64,000 bases of DNA from an uncultured Coriobacteriaceae bacterium (GCA_902793195.1 CADBCS010000004.1:119404-183403), one strand, 5' to 3'. Counted from the stretch's first letter, positions 28,019-37,746 are shown. A program made the numbers and translations. The notes: generated by a model from the sequence alone, not told the origin.

Positions 28019-29977
28019 TTATTCCTTGTTTATGCCTATGCGCATCTCAGAGAACGAGTACGTTTTGCAGTGGTGTGATGGCTGGTGGGACCGTCCCCTC
28101 TCGCCGAGCTCTTCCGCTACTTCTTGCCCTTCTGCTTGAACGGGACGGAGTAGCGCTGCGTTATGCCCTTGAACGCGCGGCCCGGGCCCGACTTGCCCTT
28201 GGGCACGAGCACGATCTGGATGCCCTCCAGGCGCCGCGAGTAGGCGCCAGCCCTGCCAGCCGATCCTCTGCACGTGCGTGCGGTACTGGATCCCGCCCGA
28301 GCAGGGCAGGGACGCGACCTTCACGTTGATGCCCTCCAGGCGCAGGGACCTGCCCGAGGTCCCGCTCATGGAGCCGTCGGTGACGTACCTCTGCCAGCCC
28401 ACGCGCTGGACGTGCGTGCGGTAGGAGACGTGGGGCACGACGCTAGCATTCCTCACCTCGTAGCTCGTGTAGGTGTCGGCGATGCGACTGCGCGACTGCG
28501 CTATCTGGTCCGGAGCGAGCCATGCCTGGGCGCCGTAGGACCACCACTTGCCGTTGGAGGCGGTCGCGGCAGGCACCGCACCGACTAGCTCAGTACGGTA
28601 CTTGGAGCCCACCTCCAACTCCTCAAGCGAGGTGCAGCTGTTAAACATTTGTATTGCACCGTATTCCGCACCGTCCTGCGTAGTAAGACCATCGCCCGCT
28701 GCCTGACCGCGCAGATATGCAGGCTCAACGATACTCGACATATCAAAACTTGACAAATCGAGCTTCTTGAGCGACTTGCATTGGTAAAACATTAACGCCA
28801 TAGAGACTGCGCGGGAAGTGTTCCAGCCGCTCACACTGAGTGAGTTGAGCGAAGAGCACTCCCCAAACATGGCAGCCATGCTTTCCATCTTCGACGTATT
28901 CCACTTAGACAGATCCAATGCGGTAATCTGCGAGCAGCCATAGAACATGTATGGTGCGTACGTTACAGATGAGACGTTCCAGTTTGAGACGGCAAGCTGC
29001 TTTAGCGAGCTGCAGCCGTTAAACATGTTTTGCATGTTAAATACTCTGCCAGTATCGAATCGCTCCACGTCAATGAAACCCAGCTTTGAGCAGCCGCGGA
29101 ACATCAGGCCCATGTTCTCAACGTTGGACGTGTTCCACGTCGATATATCAAGTGCAGACAGACTCTCATCGTTTGAGAACATGCCGAGCATGTTTCGAAC
29201 CTGAGAGGTGTCCATTCCAGACAAGTCCATCGAGGTGACGTCGGGAAGGCACGCGAACAGGTAGCTGCTGTCCACAGGCGCAATGACCTTCGAACCGCCC
29301 TTCTGCACGGCCTCCACCCGCGTGACGGAGTATTGATCGTCAAAATTGTCATACCATGGCGTTTCGTTTACTCCTGTACCTGGCTCTATGATGAGCCTGC
29401 CGTCACCCATGAGCCGCCATGGACAGGTGCCCCAGGTGCCGCTCGACACCTGGTTTTGGGTGGTCATGGCCGTGTTCTCGAGGTCCTCTTTGAGCTCGGC
29501 CTGCACGCTGATGGTCCTGCCACCGTATGCAATGTCGACCTTGTTCTGGTCGACGTCCACGCGCAGGATGTCGCTTGCCTTCACGACGTCCTCGGCATCG
29601 TCTACGCATGCAAAGACTCCGGTCGCAGTGCCATCCCCGCCGTCCTGCTGCGCATACACGTAGTCCTTCGCCTCCGTGCCCCGTGTCACGCGCAGGATGT
29701 CGCCGTCGACAAAGAGCGCGTCCGCGGAGTATTCCCTCTCTCCCCCGCTGCCCACGGCGTAGCTGAGCGTGAGGCCGCGGTTGTCGCACGCGATGAATTC
29801 GAGGCCGGTCACATCGCTTGCGTCATCTTGCTGAACCACGGTTGCGATGTCCTGGGCCGTCCCCGCATCCACGACGCCAGCCTCGTCCGCAAGGGCCGGA
29901 GCAGACGCACCGCCCACCAAAAAAGCACTCACCAACATGAGTGCAAGGACCCCTCTTCGTCCGTCACGCCAACGCAT
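28019..29977 (-). CDS. BspA-like DUF285 surface protein with ChW repeats and frameshifted C-terminus (BspA-1)
   Basis: 652 residues. Signal peptide (1-30), an N-terminal domain of unknown type (31-180), a lead-in CPWRLMGDGRLII, a DUF285/BspA leucine-rich-like array (about 247-460, repeated MFxxCxxLxxLDLSxWNTSxV), then ChW repeats from 518. After Arg578 (junction 28243/28244) the frame is wrong: the DNA from 28243 down to 28117 would encode, in another frame, the normal tail YSRRLEGIQIVLV...KQKGKK with stop at 28117-28119. As read, the protein ends in 74 unrelated residues. BspA-type proteins of oral bacteria bind host matrix and cells. ATG at 29977 has AAGGAAGGAG upstream. Divergent from fic. 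Confidence 0.82.
   Translation of the reverse strand: MRWRDGRRGVLALMLVSAFLVGGASAPALADEAGVVDAGTAQDIATVVQQDDASDVTGLEFIACDNRGLTLSYAVGSGGEREYSADALFVDGDILRVTRGTEAKDYVYAQQDGGDGTATGVFACVDDAEDVVKASDILRVDVDQNKVDIAYGGRTISVQAELKEDLENTAMTTQNQVSSGTWGTCPWRLMGDGRLIIEPGTGVNETPWYDNFDDQYSVTRVEAVQKGGSKVIAPVDSSYLFACLPDVTSMDLSGMDTSQVRNMLGMFSNDESLSALDISTWNTSNVENMGLMFRGCSKLGFIDVERFDTGRVFNMQNMFNGCSSLKQLAVSNWNVSSVTYAPYMFYGCSQITALDLSKWNTSKMESMAAMFGECSSLNSLSVSGWNTSRAVSMALMFYQCKSLKKLDLSSFDMSSIVEPAYLRGQAAGDGLTTQDGAEYGAIQMFNSCTSLEELEVGSKYRTELVGAVPAATASNGKWWSYGAQAWLAPDQIAQSRSRIADTYTSYEVRNASVVPHVSYRTHVQRVGWQRYVTDGSMSGTSGRSLRLEGINVKVASLPCSGGIQYRTHVQRIGWQGWRLLAAPGGHPDRARAQGQVGPGPRVQGHNAALLRPVQAEGQEVAEELGERGRSHQPSHHCKTYSFSEMRIGINKE
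28111..28243 (-). repeat. Shared 133-bp tail block, copy 1
   Basis: Identical to 31528-31660 except for two bases by eye. It covers the last ChW half-repeat and the basic tail of the BspA-like proteins, and in both places is joined out of frame to the upstream ChW coding sequence. Confidence 0.9.
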
Positions 29978-30045
29978 CGCCTCTCCTTCCTTCTCAGCCT
30001 ACAAGTTTCCTTAACCCTTCCTTAAGTAACTATACTATCCCAATG

Positions 30046-30064
30046 TGTCCACTATATCGACCCA
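30046..30064. promoter_or_regulatory. Conserved element TGTCCACTATATCGACCCA, copy 1
   Basis: Lies 69 bases upstream of the BspA-1 start. It contains GTC-N9-GAC as an imperfect inverted repeat and, on the minus strand, TATAGT that could be a -10 box. The same 19 bases recur at 40198 and, slightly changed, at 37992. Probably a regulator site or promoter element; function is inferred. Confidence 0.55.
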
Positions 30065-30156
30065 CTCACCGACACCGAACTACCGTTGGAGCTAGGCATA
30101 CGCACCCTTCTTGCAAAACGTCTGCTGTTGCCCAATCGCACTACGCTCGTTTATTT

Positions 30157-30195
30157 GATAGCCTTTCTTTTGCGGACACCAAAAGAAAGGCTATC
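30157..30195 (+). promoter_or_regulatory. Perfect 16-bp inverted repeat in the fic leader
   Basis: Arms 30157-30172 and 30180-30195 pair perfectly around the loop CGGACAC, ending four bases before the fic ATG. The right arm contains AAAGAAAGG, the only candidate ribosome site, so the RNA hairpin would hide it. It could equally be an operator for a dimeric repressor. Confidence 0.7.
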
Positions 30196-30199
30196 TGCC

Positions 30200-31480
30200 A
30201 TGGGTACATACGAAACGGCCATATGGGAGTCCGACCCCCTGGCCCCCACAAGACAAGATCGTGCGAGCGGAAGCTATCACCCGTACAGACCAGACGCCCT
30301 ATGCGACGCCAACATACAGCTCTCCTCAGATGCCGCTGGAGCATGCGAGATGGCAGCTGTCGCAGTAACTGAGCTCGACGCACGGGCGCGTTACGTTTCG
30401 GCTGCGGAGAGCCTCTCGCACGTGCTCCTACGTTCGGAGGCGCTCTCCTCATCGCGCATCGAGGGCCTGGAGATGAACGTGCGAAGACTGCTTGAGCTCG
30501 AAGCTCTCATTGAGCTGGACGTGCCTCACAGGGTGAACTCGGTGGAGTCGGAAGTCCTTGGAACCATCGATGCCATGCGCGAGGCAATCGCCATCGGTTC
30601 TCGCGCCACGTGCATTACCACCGATGACATCCGCCAGATGCACACCGCATTGCTGCGAAACACGCGACTCAAGGATGTGGGCGGCAAGCTTCGTACAGCG
30701 CAAAACTGGATTGGCGGCAGTTGGTACAACCCCTTGGGAGCCTCCTACGTACCACCCAGTCCAGCGTATGTGCCGCTGCTCATGGAAGATCTCGTGCGTT
30801 TTGTCAACGAGTCCCAGCTTCCCGTCATGGCAAAGGCGGCAATCGCGCACGCCCAGCTCGAGACCATCCATCCGTTCGCCGATGGCAACGGCCGTTGCGG
30901 TCGCGCGATGATACACGCCATACTCAGAGGCAACTCGATGATGACAAGGACCCTCGTCCCGGTATCCCTCGTACTCCTCACCCTACGCGAGCAGTACTAC
31001 GATGCGTTGGCGGCATATCGGTTCGACGGTTCTGGGGAGGACGGCAAAACGCAATCGGAGACCGCGAGCCTGTGGGTGGAGTTCTTCTGCCACGTGGTGT
31101 GTCATGCCTGCGAGCGGGCACAGGAGTTCGAAGACCGCATGGTCGATCTTCGCAATTCTTGGGAGAAGCGTGTTCGGCCCAGATCAAACTCCGCCACGAG
31201 CCTGTTGATGGATGCGTTGCCCGGAAACCCAGTGGTGAGCGTTACCTCCGCTGCGCGGCTCACGAACAGGAGCTATCCGGCAGCCCGCACGGCCGTGAGA
31301 GCCCTTGAGGCCCAGGGAATCCTCTTCCAGAGCTCGAAGAACCGAAAGAGCGGGCTGTATGCGGCCAAGGAGGTCCTCGACGCGTTCACGCTGTACGAAC
31401 GATCACTCGCAACGATCTCGGGCGACACACGGCTTGAGCGCCCCGCACGCCGTGTGCCCCAAAAGCCGCCACGACTGTAG
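30200..31480 (+). CDS. Fic family protein (class II-type, probable AMP transferase)
   Basis: 426 residues. The Fic core motif HPFADGNGRCGR (about residue 230) is complete, with the catalytic His, and the flap region lies around residues 180-200. The N-terminal inhibitory helix motif SSSRIEG (about residue 100) is present and would block ATP binding until relieved, so the protein is class II by motif position. The C-terminal part (about 330-426) looks like a winged helix (TNRSYPAARTAVRALEAQGIL). The family AMPylates protein hydroxyls, but the target is unknown. No antitoxin gene is adjacent. ATG at 30200 is preferred because it follows AAAGG; an in-frame ATG at 30086 would place the 16-bp hairpin inside the gene. 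Confidence 0.88.
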   Translation: MGTYETAIWESDPLAPTRQDRASGSYHPYRPDALCDANIQLSSDAAGACEMAAVAVTELDARARYVSAAESLSHVLLRSEALSSSRIEGLEMNVRRLLELEALIELDVPHRVNSVESEVLGTIDAMREAIAIGSRATCITTDDIRQMHTALLRNTRLKDVGGKLRTAQNWIGGSWYNPLGASYVPPSPAYVPLLMEDLVRFVNESQLPVMAKAAIAHAQLETIHPFADGNGRCGRAMIHAILRGNSMMTRTLVPVSLVLLTLREQYYDALAAYRFDGSGEDGKTQSETASLWVEFFCHVVCHACERAQEFEDRMVDLRNSWEKRVRPRSNSATSLLMDALPGNPVVSVTSAARLTNRSYPAARTAVRALEAQGILFQSSKNRKSGLYAAKEVLDAFTLYERSLATISGDTRLERPARRVPQKPPRL

Positions 31481-34400
31481 CGACTTCGAGGAAAGGGACT
31501 GACCCTGACAACCCCTTCCCCGAAGCCCTTCCGCTACTTCTTGCCCTTCTGCATGAACGGAACGGAGTAGCGCTGCGTTATGCCCTTGAACGCGCGGCCC
31601 GGGCCCGACTTGCCCTTGGGCACGAGCACGATCTGGATGCCCTCCAGGCGCCGCGAGTAGCAGGCGGTAGGACTTGCCGGAGGTGCCGCTCATGGAGCCG
31701 TCCTTGCGCCAGCCCTGCCAGCCGATGCGCTGGACGTGGGTGCGGTATGTGATGCCGCCGCCGAACGTGCGGTTGGTGAGCTTCACGTTGATGCCCTCCA
31801 GACGGTAGCTCTTGCCCGAGGTGCCGCTCATCGCACCGTCGACCACGTACTTCTGCCAGCCTATGCGCTGCACGTGGGTGCGGTAGGAGACATTGGGGGT
31901 GATTGCTGGGATTGGTACGGGAGGTGGCACGATTTTGAACGTGGCAGACGTGGTACCCTCGTAGTTGCCCTTGCCCGCGACGATCACCGTGGCCGTGCCG
32001 GCATTCACGTTGTTGGAGAACCCTACCGTGTAGTCGGTGCCCGCACGAAGCGTCTTGGAGCCCAGCCTGACGGTGACCCCGGGCTCCTTGGAACGCCCGT
32101 CGTAGGTGAACGACGTCTGCGCGAGCGTCACAGCAGCACCGGCGATGCTCGCCGGCGTTATCTTGAAGGAAACGCTTGTGCTGCCCTCGTAGTCGCCCCT
32201 GCCCGTGACCGTGACGGTCGCGGTGCCGACGTTGGTGTTGTTCTTGTACGAAAGCGTGTAGTCGGTACCCTCCGTGAGGGTCTGCCCGCCGATTTTGACC
32301 TGAGGCTTTGGTGTGAGGGACTTACCCGTGTAAGCCTGGTCGGGAATCGCATCAACGTTCGCCGCACCAATGCTCACGATCTCAGCTGTGCGATACGTGT
32401 CGGCGATGCCCGACCGCGTCGCGCGAATCTCGTCTGTTGGAATCCACTTCCGTTCGGCGACCGACCACCAGCTGTCATTGTGGACCGGGCTCGCCGGGAA
32501 CTCATCCTGCAGCGACACGTCGAACCGCTCGCCGACGACTATTTCCTTCAATGACGCACAGTTCTCAAGCATGCCCGTAGCGCCATCGCATCCCTTGTTC
32601 TCCCCCATCCACCTGTAATTGACTGACGACGTGTCGAATCCAGACAGGTCTATTCGTTCCAGCGACGAGCAATTCGCAAACAACCATGCCATGTTTACAA
32701 CCTTGGACGTTTTCACTTTCGAGACGTCGATAGCCTTCAAAGATGAGCATCCCGAGAAGGTTTCCTTCATCCAAGTGAGCGAGTCCGAACTCAAATCGGG
32801 AAGCTTGACGCTCTTTAGGCTTTCACAATTCTTGAACATGTTTGAGATGCCCATTAGGTTGGGACACTTCCATGCGGACAAGTCAACAATCGCTAAATTG
32901 CGACAGTCGGTGAACATACCAGTAGCATCCTCAATCGAGGAGACGTCAAGGCCAGGCACGTCGATTGAGGCACAAGGCCAAGCCTCGAACATACCGCACA
33001 TGGTCGTTGCCGATGAGGTATCAAGCCAAGACAGGTCGACGGAATCGAACTCCCAATTCCCCTCACCCCAGATCTCGTCCATGTCACGCATCTCGAACAT
33101 GTACGACATATCCTCCACCTTCGACGTATCGAATGTGGAGAAATCCAAGTTGGGAAGCGCACGACAATGAGAAAACATTCCGTACATGTTTGTTGCATTA
33201 GACGTATCGAATGTGGAGAGGTCAATCGTCGATCCTCTAAATGCATCGAACATGTACTTCATGTTCGTGACGTTCGAAGTGTCTAGGCCTCTGAGATCCA
33301 AGTGTTCAACGACGCTGTTCTCAAACATGCCGCACATCGAGGCAGTGCGCGACGTGTCGAGATTCTCCAACCCGTCAATCTCCTGTATCGTGGGCCCAGC
33401 GAACCAATATGCTGTGCACGCGGGACGAATCTCATCGGTTATACGAACCTTGGTAATTTTTGGGCTCCTCTCGCGGCCATACAAGTTCGAGTAACGATAC
33501 CATGGCACATCAGAACTCTTCGCTATCTCGGCATCCTCGTTCAACTCCCAAATCTGAGCTGGCTCGCCCTTGCCCGCATCAACCTCGTCCCCCCGCTGGA
33601 TGACCAACTCGCCGTCAGGATAGAGGATGGCATAGGGATCCAAGAAGAGCCTCTCAACCCCAGAGCCTGCAGGCATGAACGCCGCGAGAGGCGAACCGTC
33701 CTCCAGTAGAACGTCGACCCTTGTCACCCCTTCAAGATCCAGACCGCCGATAGTCGCACGATACCCGTCTTCCACCTCAACTTCGCATTGGGAGGAGTCT
33801 GGCTCGCTCGAACCTTCGCGGTACTTTTTCAAAGTCACTGACGTCGGTATCTCCGACTCCATGCCTGACATTCCGATAGCGGCGTCATCAAGTCCGTCCG
33901 ACCTCTTGAGCATCACGGCCGCACAATCGTCCGCATACGCCTTGGCCACAGCACCTTCCCACGCATCATCTACAACGCGCGCGGGAACAAAGCGTGCTTC
34001 GACTTCGACGTTCTCCCTTGCAGGAAAGCGATACGTGGAGTCATTGCACATGAGCTCATCACCGACGTACCATCCCGCGAACCTGTGAAAGTCGTCGTCT
34101 GGATAAGCTGTGAGCTCGACCGACTCACCGAGCGGATACACACCGCCTCCAGAGGCAGTGCCGCCCTCTCCAGCGCCACAGGCGACATTAACATGCGCCT
34201 CCTGGTCCTCAGCCGAATACCACACCGACGGAGCCACATCGCCGCTGGCCGATGCGATCACGCCGCAGTTCTCCTGTGTGACCGCTTCGCCAGACACCGC
34301 ACGCGTATACGACATGCCCTCACTCAGAGGCATGTCATACCAAACCGCTCGCCCAGTAGCCCTGCCAGCAACCGCTTGTTCAACAAAACACGTCAGCGAG

Positions 34401-36925
34401 CCTTCACCAGTCCCAATAAGCTCTACCCGAGCCTGAACCCCACTAGGAATCAGGACCTCCTTTACGTCACCATTCACCGTAACGGAAATGTCTTCCGTAC
34501 ACGTGGCGACACCATCTTCGACCTTGCCGATCTCATTCCCATCAGTATCGTATACATAGACGTCAACCGGACACTGGAAGAAAATCCTCGTAACGTCCTC
34601 CCACAGGTTCGCCCAGAAACCTGGATCTTCCTCTCGCTCCGGATCCTCAAGATAGTTGAATAGAGCCATATAGAAGCGTTCCTTGGCGTTCTGAAGCTTT
34701 TTCATCGCGGTCTTTACGATTCCGTTTCGCACTCCGGAATCCGAAAGGTCGATTTTACTAATCTTGTCGGCCATCCCCGTCGCATCGCGCAGGGCCCTAG
34801 TGGCACTCTGTTCATCTGTTGCTGAAGCAATGCTACTGATTATGTCGTAGCCCTCGCGCAGCCCCGTGCAATACCTGAACAGGTCGCCGAAACCGCACTG
34901 CTGGAGTTGGGCGACCCGCTTCTCCAACGCCTTCTTGATGGACCTCTTCGACCAGTCAGAGATGCCCGTGACGTCAGCGAGTTCAGTGAATATGGACCTC
35001 ATGGCGGTGTACAGAGCGTCCTTCTCAATCTTCTTGAGTTCTTCTACGTAGGCAGTAAGCAGATCAGCCGTATCTTTAGCATTGGTGACAGACGTGAAAT
35101 ACCATGTATGCCCGCCACCTGTCACGGTGATGGTTTCGAACCCCGAACTCCACATGCTCAGGGCACTCAAGTGGACGGTATAGCCACCTATCTTGCGATC
35201 TATAACCGTCGTATTCAGGTTATTCCTGATTTCGTTGACCAGCTGTGTCGAGACTTTTATGGAGTCTGCACTCATGTCAACCTTTTTTTCGAACGGCTCT
35301 GAAGCAACGAACGTGTCCAAGTATTGCGCAAGTGCCGTATACGCAGCATTCTTTGCGGCCGACGGCATATTCGCATCCATCGCAACAAGCTCGCCTTTAT
35401 CCGCCACGGCCTGTTCGAGCAGCTTTCCATGATTGGCAGCAAGATTAGAACCGCTTATGCTCTTTGCCGACTTCTCGGTCTGAACTTTCAGCACGGACAG
35501 GTAGTCGTCCATTGCGTTGACAAAAGCAACAGCCTCGTCACGCGCCTTCATCGCTGACGAGCGCATGTACTCCTGTGCGCCGTAGTAGTTACGCAGGGGC
35601 TTGGGCTGGATGGTGGTGGTGTCATCATGACCTGTGTCACTGGGAGCCAACTCGTCCTTACTTCCATTGCTGGACACCGTCCCCGCCGGCTGAACCCAAG
35701 ATGACAACAAGTTCACATACAGAGCTGGACGGACTGCAATGAAAGTATTAGTCACTCCCATATAATTATATACGGAACCTTCGCCATCACCATATCTCGT
35801 ATAGCCCACACAGGCAGCGTCCTTTGCTGTACTACCCGGAGATCGTAGCCACCAAGGAGTGGTGTTACTGTAAGTAGTCGGGGTATATGAACCCAACACA
35901 TAAGCATAGTTGCTGCATACGCACCACCGTGCTTCATCGTCCAGTTTGTCATCTTTTGCAAATCCATGCTGCACACCACCGTCACCGGATATCTCTGATT
36001 TGCTAAGTAGAAATACCCTATCGTTTGTGTTTTTTCCACTTAGGGTTCCGTAGCCATCGTTTACGACGACAGTCGTGTTGATTGCAGTCCTCTCATCAGA
36101 CGAAAATGCACTGTCCACAAAATTCTTGACGGAGTAGTCCGTTCTTGGTTGATTGGCAGATTTGTCATAACCATTGAGCCAAGAACGCACGGAACTAGTC
36201 TCCCACGTCACGGAAGTATGAATCGTGTTGTATCCTCGATTATCTAGCGCAACGTCTGACACTACGAGTGCATTCGAGCCAGAAACCTCAAGCACTCGCC
36301 ACTTCACAGGTTCATATATAAAATATTTGTAATAAATTCCGTCTGACCAGTAAGTACTAAAAACATCATCTCTTGAAACACGCCTGTACTTCGTGCCACG
36401 AATAGTTGTATCGCCCTTGGTATCGTAAGTCGCGTTTTGCAGGACGCTGTAGATACTATCAGACTTTTTAATCTCCGTCTGAGGATAAGAGCCGAACCAC
36501 ACACAGTCCCAAGTCGTAACATTGTCGGACTTGCGTGGTCCACTGCACAACATAGCCTGCCCTTCATAGCCAGTCTCCGATTCAAGTTCCTCTACTTCAT
36601 CAAGAGATACCTCCGCTCCATTACTCGTAGATATATCGGAGTCGCCTGATTCGTGCTTTGTGATATCTGTTTCTTTGGTATCACCCACCATTGGCTCGTC
36701 CTCAGGCATCACTTCGATGGCATTCTCACCCTTATTGCCACTTTCATCGGAGATGTCCAAGACACGCTCAACCGCCTCGGCCAAGGCAACAGACGGGATA
36801 CCGGAAAACGCCATGGAGACAGTCAGCAATGTCGTGAGCACGCTCCGTAGCAAAAGGAGCAGCTTCCCACTTACAGACGAATCGGTCCTTCGGCCCGATT
36901 GTGTTTCATGCCTCATTCGCATCAT
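31403..36925 (-). CDS. Giant BspA-like surface protein: DUF6273, DUF285, bacterial Ig-like and ChW domains, frameshifted tail (BspA-2)
   Basis: 1840 residues as read. Signal peptide (about 25-50), acidic linker, DUF6273 domain (about 138-408, with the typical WWLRSPG and AVRPALYVNL), a long helical region (about 460-790), beta domains, an InlB-like FAGWYVGDELM stretch (about 1010), a DUF285 array (about 1210-1480), two MBG-like beta domains (about 1530-1690) and ChW repeats. After residue 1755 (junction 31660/31661) the frame is wrong; the normal basic tail KQKGKK-type end lies in another frame, stopping at 31534-31536. ATG at 36925 follows GGGGAGGAG. Probably a surface adhesin. It sits directly downstream of a small membrane protein gene. 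Confidence 0.82.
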   Translation of the reverse strand: MMRMRHETQSGRRTDSSVSGKLLLLLRSVLTTLLTVSMAFSGIPSVALAEAVERVLDISDESGNKGENAIEVMPEDEPMVGDTKETDITKHESGDSDISTSNGAEVSLDEVEELESETGYEGQAMLCSGPRKSDNVTTWDCVWFGSYPQTEIKKSDSIYSVLQNATYDTKGDTTIRGTKYRRVSRDDVFSTYWSDGIYYKYFIYEPVKWRVLEVSGSNALVVSDVALDNRGYNTIHTSVTWETSSVRSWLNGYDKSANQPRTDYSVKNFVDSAFSSDERTAINTTVVVNDGYGTLSGKNTNDRVFLLSKSEISGDGGVQHGFAKDDKLDDEARWCVCSNYAYVLGSYTPTTYSNTTPWWLRSPGSTAKDAACVGYTRYGDGEGSVYNYMGVTNTFIAVRPALYVNLLSSWVQPAGTVSSNGSKDELAPSDTGHDDTTTIQPKPLRNYYGAQEYMRSSAMKARDEAVAFVNAMDDYLSVLKVQTEKSAKSISGSNLAANHGKLLEQAVADKGELVAMDANMPSAAKNAAYTALAQYLDTFVASEPFEKKVDMSADSIKVSTQLVNEIRNNLNTTVIDRKIGGYTVHLSALSMWSSGFETITVTGGGHTWYFTSVTNAKDTADLLTAYVEELKKIEKDALYTAMRSIFTELADVTGISDWSKRSIKKALEKRVAQLQQCGFGDLFRYCTGLREGYDIISSIASATDEQSATRALRDATGMADKISKIDLSDSGVRNGIVKTAMKKLQNAKERFYMALFNYLEDPEREEDPGFWANLWEDVTRIFFQCPVDVYVYDTDGNEIGKVEDGVATCTEDISVTVNGDVKEVLIPSGVQARVELIGTGEGSLTCFVEQAVAGRATGRAVWYDMPLSEGMSYTRAVSGEAVTQENCGVIASASGDVAPSVWYSAEDQEAHVNVACGAGEGGTASGGGVYPLGESVELTAYPDDDFHRFAGWYVGDELMCNDSTYRFPARENVEVEARFVPARVVDDAWEGAVAKAYADDCAAVMLKRSDGLDDAAIGMSGMESEIPTSVTLKKYREGSSEPDSSQCEVEVEDGYRATIGGLDLEGVTRVDVLLEDGSPLAAFMPAGSGVERLFLDPYAILYPDGELVIQRGDEVDAGKGEPAQIWELNEDAEIAKSSDVPWYRYSNLYGRERSPKITKVRITDEIRPACTAYWFAGPTIQEIDGLENLDTSRTASMCGMFENSVVEHLDLRGLDTSNVTNMKYMFDAFRGSTIDLSTFDTSNATNMYGMFSHCRALPNLDFSTFDTSKVEDMSYMFEMRDMDEIWGEGNWEFDSVDLSWLDTSSATTMCGMFEAWPCASIDVPGLDVSSIEDATGMFTDCRNLAIVDLSAWKCPNLMGISNMFKNCESLKSVKLPDLSSDSLTWMKETFSGCSSLKAIDVSKVKTSKVVNMAWLFANCSSLERIDLSGFDTSSVNYRWMGENKGCDGATGMLENCASLKEIVVGERFDVSLQDEFPASPVHNDSWWSVAERKWIPTDEIRATRSGIADTYRTAEIVSIGAANVDAIPDQAYTGKSLTPKPQVKIGGQTLTEGTDYTLSYKNNTNVGTATVTVTGRGDYEGSTSVSFKITPASIAGAAVTLAQTSFTYDGRSKEPGVTVRLGSKTLRAGTDYTVGFSNNVNAGTATVIVAGKGNYEGTTSATFKIVPPPVPIPAITPNVSYRTHVQRIGWQKYVVDGAMSGTSGKSYRLEGINVKLTNRTFGGGITYRTHVQRIGWQGWRKDGSMSGTSGKSYRLLLAAPGGHPDRARAQGQVGPGPRVQGHNAALLRSVHAEGQEVAEGLRGRGCQGQSLSSKSLQSWRLLGHTACGALKPCVARDRCE
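31484..31525. terminator. Hairpin between convergent fic and BspA-2
   Basis: Arms 31484-31497 and 31512-31525 pair over 14 positions; the two mismatches are G-U pairs on the minus-strand RNA. It follows both the fic stop (31480) and the ancestral BspA-2 stop (31534), but lies before the stop at 31403 that the frameshifted BspA-2 frame uses. Confidence 0.5.
31528..31660 (-). repeat. Shared 133-bp tail block, copy 2
   Basis: See 28111-28243. Same length and the same right-hand breakpoint (CTACTCGCGG, read on the minus strand), but the sequence joined upstream is 15 codons longer than in copy 1. Confidence 0.9.
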
Positions 36926-36996
36926 TGCCACTCCTCCCCAGCTATACGTGCGTCCTAAAACGCCCGCAAGCCACAGACCAACGGGCGAGCACTCTT

Positions 36997-37746
36997 CTAT
37001 TTCCCGCAATCCACGCGAACGCGCGTGACCTTCCGTCCGCCCTTGTCGACAACCTCGCTTGTTATCTTGGGCTCCCTCTTTGCCCCAACGACTTCGAACT
37101 CAACGCTCGCTTTCAGCCCCTCGTTGCGCATCTGGTTCCACGCCGTCTTGTACTTTTCGCGGATCTTCTTCATGGGCATCTTCGCAGGGCGAACCATCGC
37201 AATGCCGGCCACGACGAGAAACGCAAACAGGGTCGCTATGGCAATGACCGCGATACGAAGAGCCTCGTCTGTGCCGATCGGGCCTTGGAACAGTGGAGAC
37301 ACCTCGCGATATACGTGGTAGAGGTAAATCGCCAGATAGACGACAGACATCATGAGTAGCTCGCCGCCCTTACGGATGTAATACCTGTTACGAGTCCCGA
37401 ATTCCTCTGAGATGGTCGGCCTGTCAAGCTGCAATCGCGAGTTGAGGGTCTCCCATTGGGGCCTGTAACCCTCCCCACTGACAATTTCCTCTTCGATGAA
37501 CGTCGCTATGTAGGAAGAGAGCTTTCCCACCGTGTCACGGTAATAGCTGATGATCCTTGCAAACGGATAGAGAACAAACAGGGGAAGCAGGTACTCCCAC
37601 CACGAAGTACCATCCGACCCCGCCAGAAATGCGAGGACACCAATCGATGTGGTAACGGCAAACATGAGCAGATCGTTCTGCAGCTTAATCTTGTCAGCAA
37701 TCTCCAATCGTAGGGTTACGTATTCCTCGCGCTTCCACTCATCCAT
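36997..37746 (-). CDS. Four-helix membrane protein of unknown function
   Basis: 249 residues. Four hydrophobic helices can be seen (about 24-41, 48-68, 128-145, 160-182) with a charged loop between the second and third and a cytosolic C-terminal tail of about 65 residues. I do not recognise the family; the helix pairing recalls SLATT-type membrane proteins but no motif confirms it. ATG at 37746 follows GGGAG. It ends 71 bases upstream of the giant BspA-2 gene on the same strand, so the two are probably co-transcribed. Confidence 0.7.
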   Translation of the reverse strand: MDEWKREEYVTLRLEIADKIKLQNDLLMFAVTTSIGVLAFLAGSDGTSWWEYLLPLFVLYPFARIISYYRDTVGKLSSYIATFIEEEIVSGEGYRPQWETLNSRLQLDRPTISEEFGTRNRYYIRKGGELLMMSVVYLAIYLYHVYREVSPLFQGPIGTDEALRIAVIAIATLFAFLVVAGIAMVRPAKMPMKKIREKYKTAWNQMRNEGLKASVEFEVVGAKREPKITSEVVDKGGRKVTRVRVDCGK

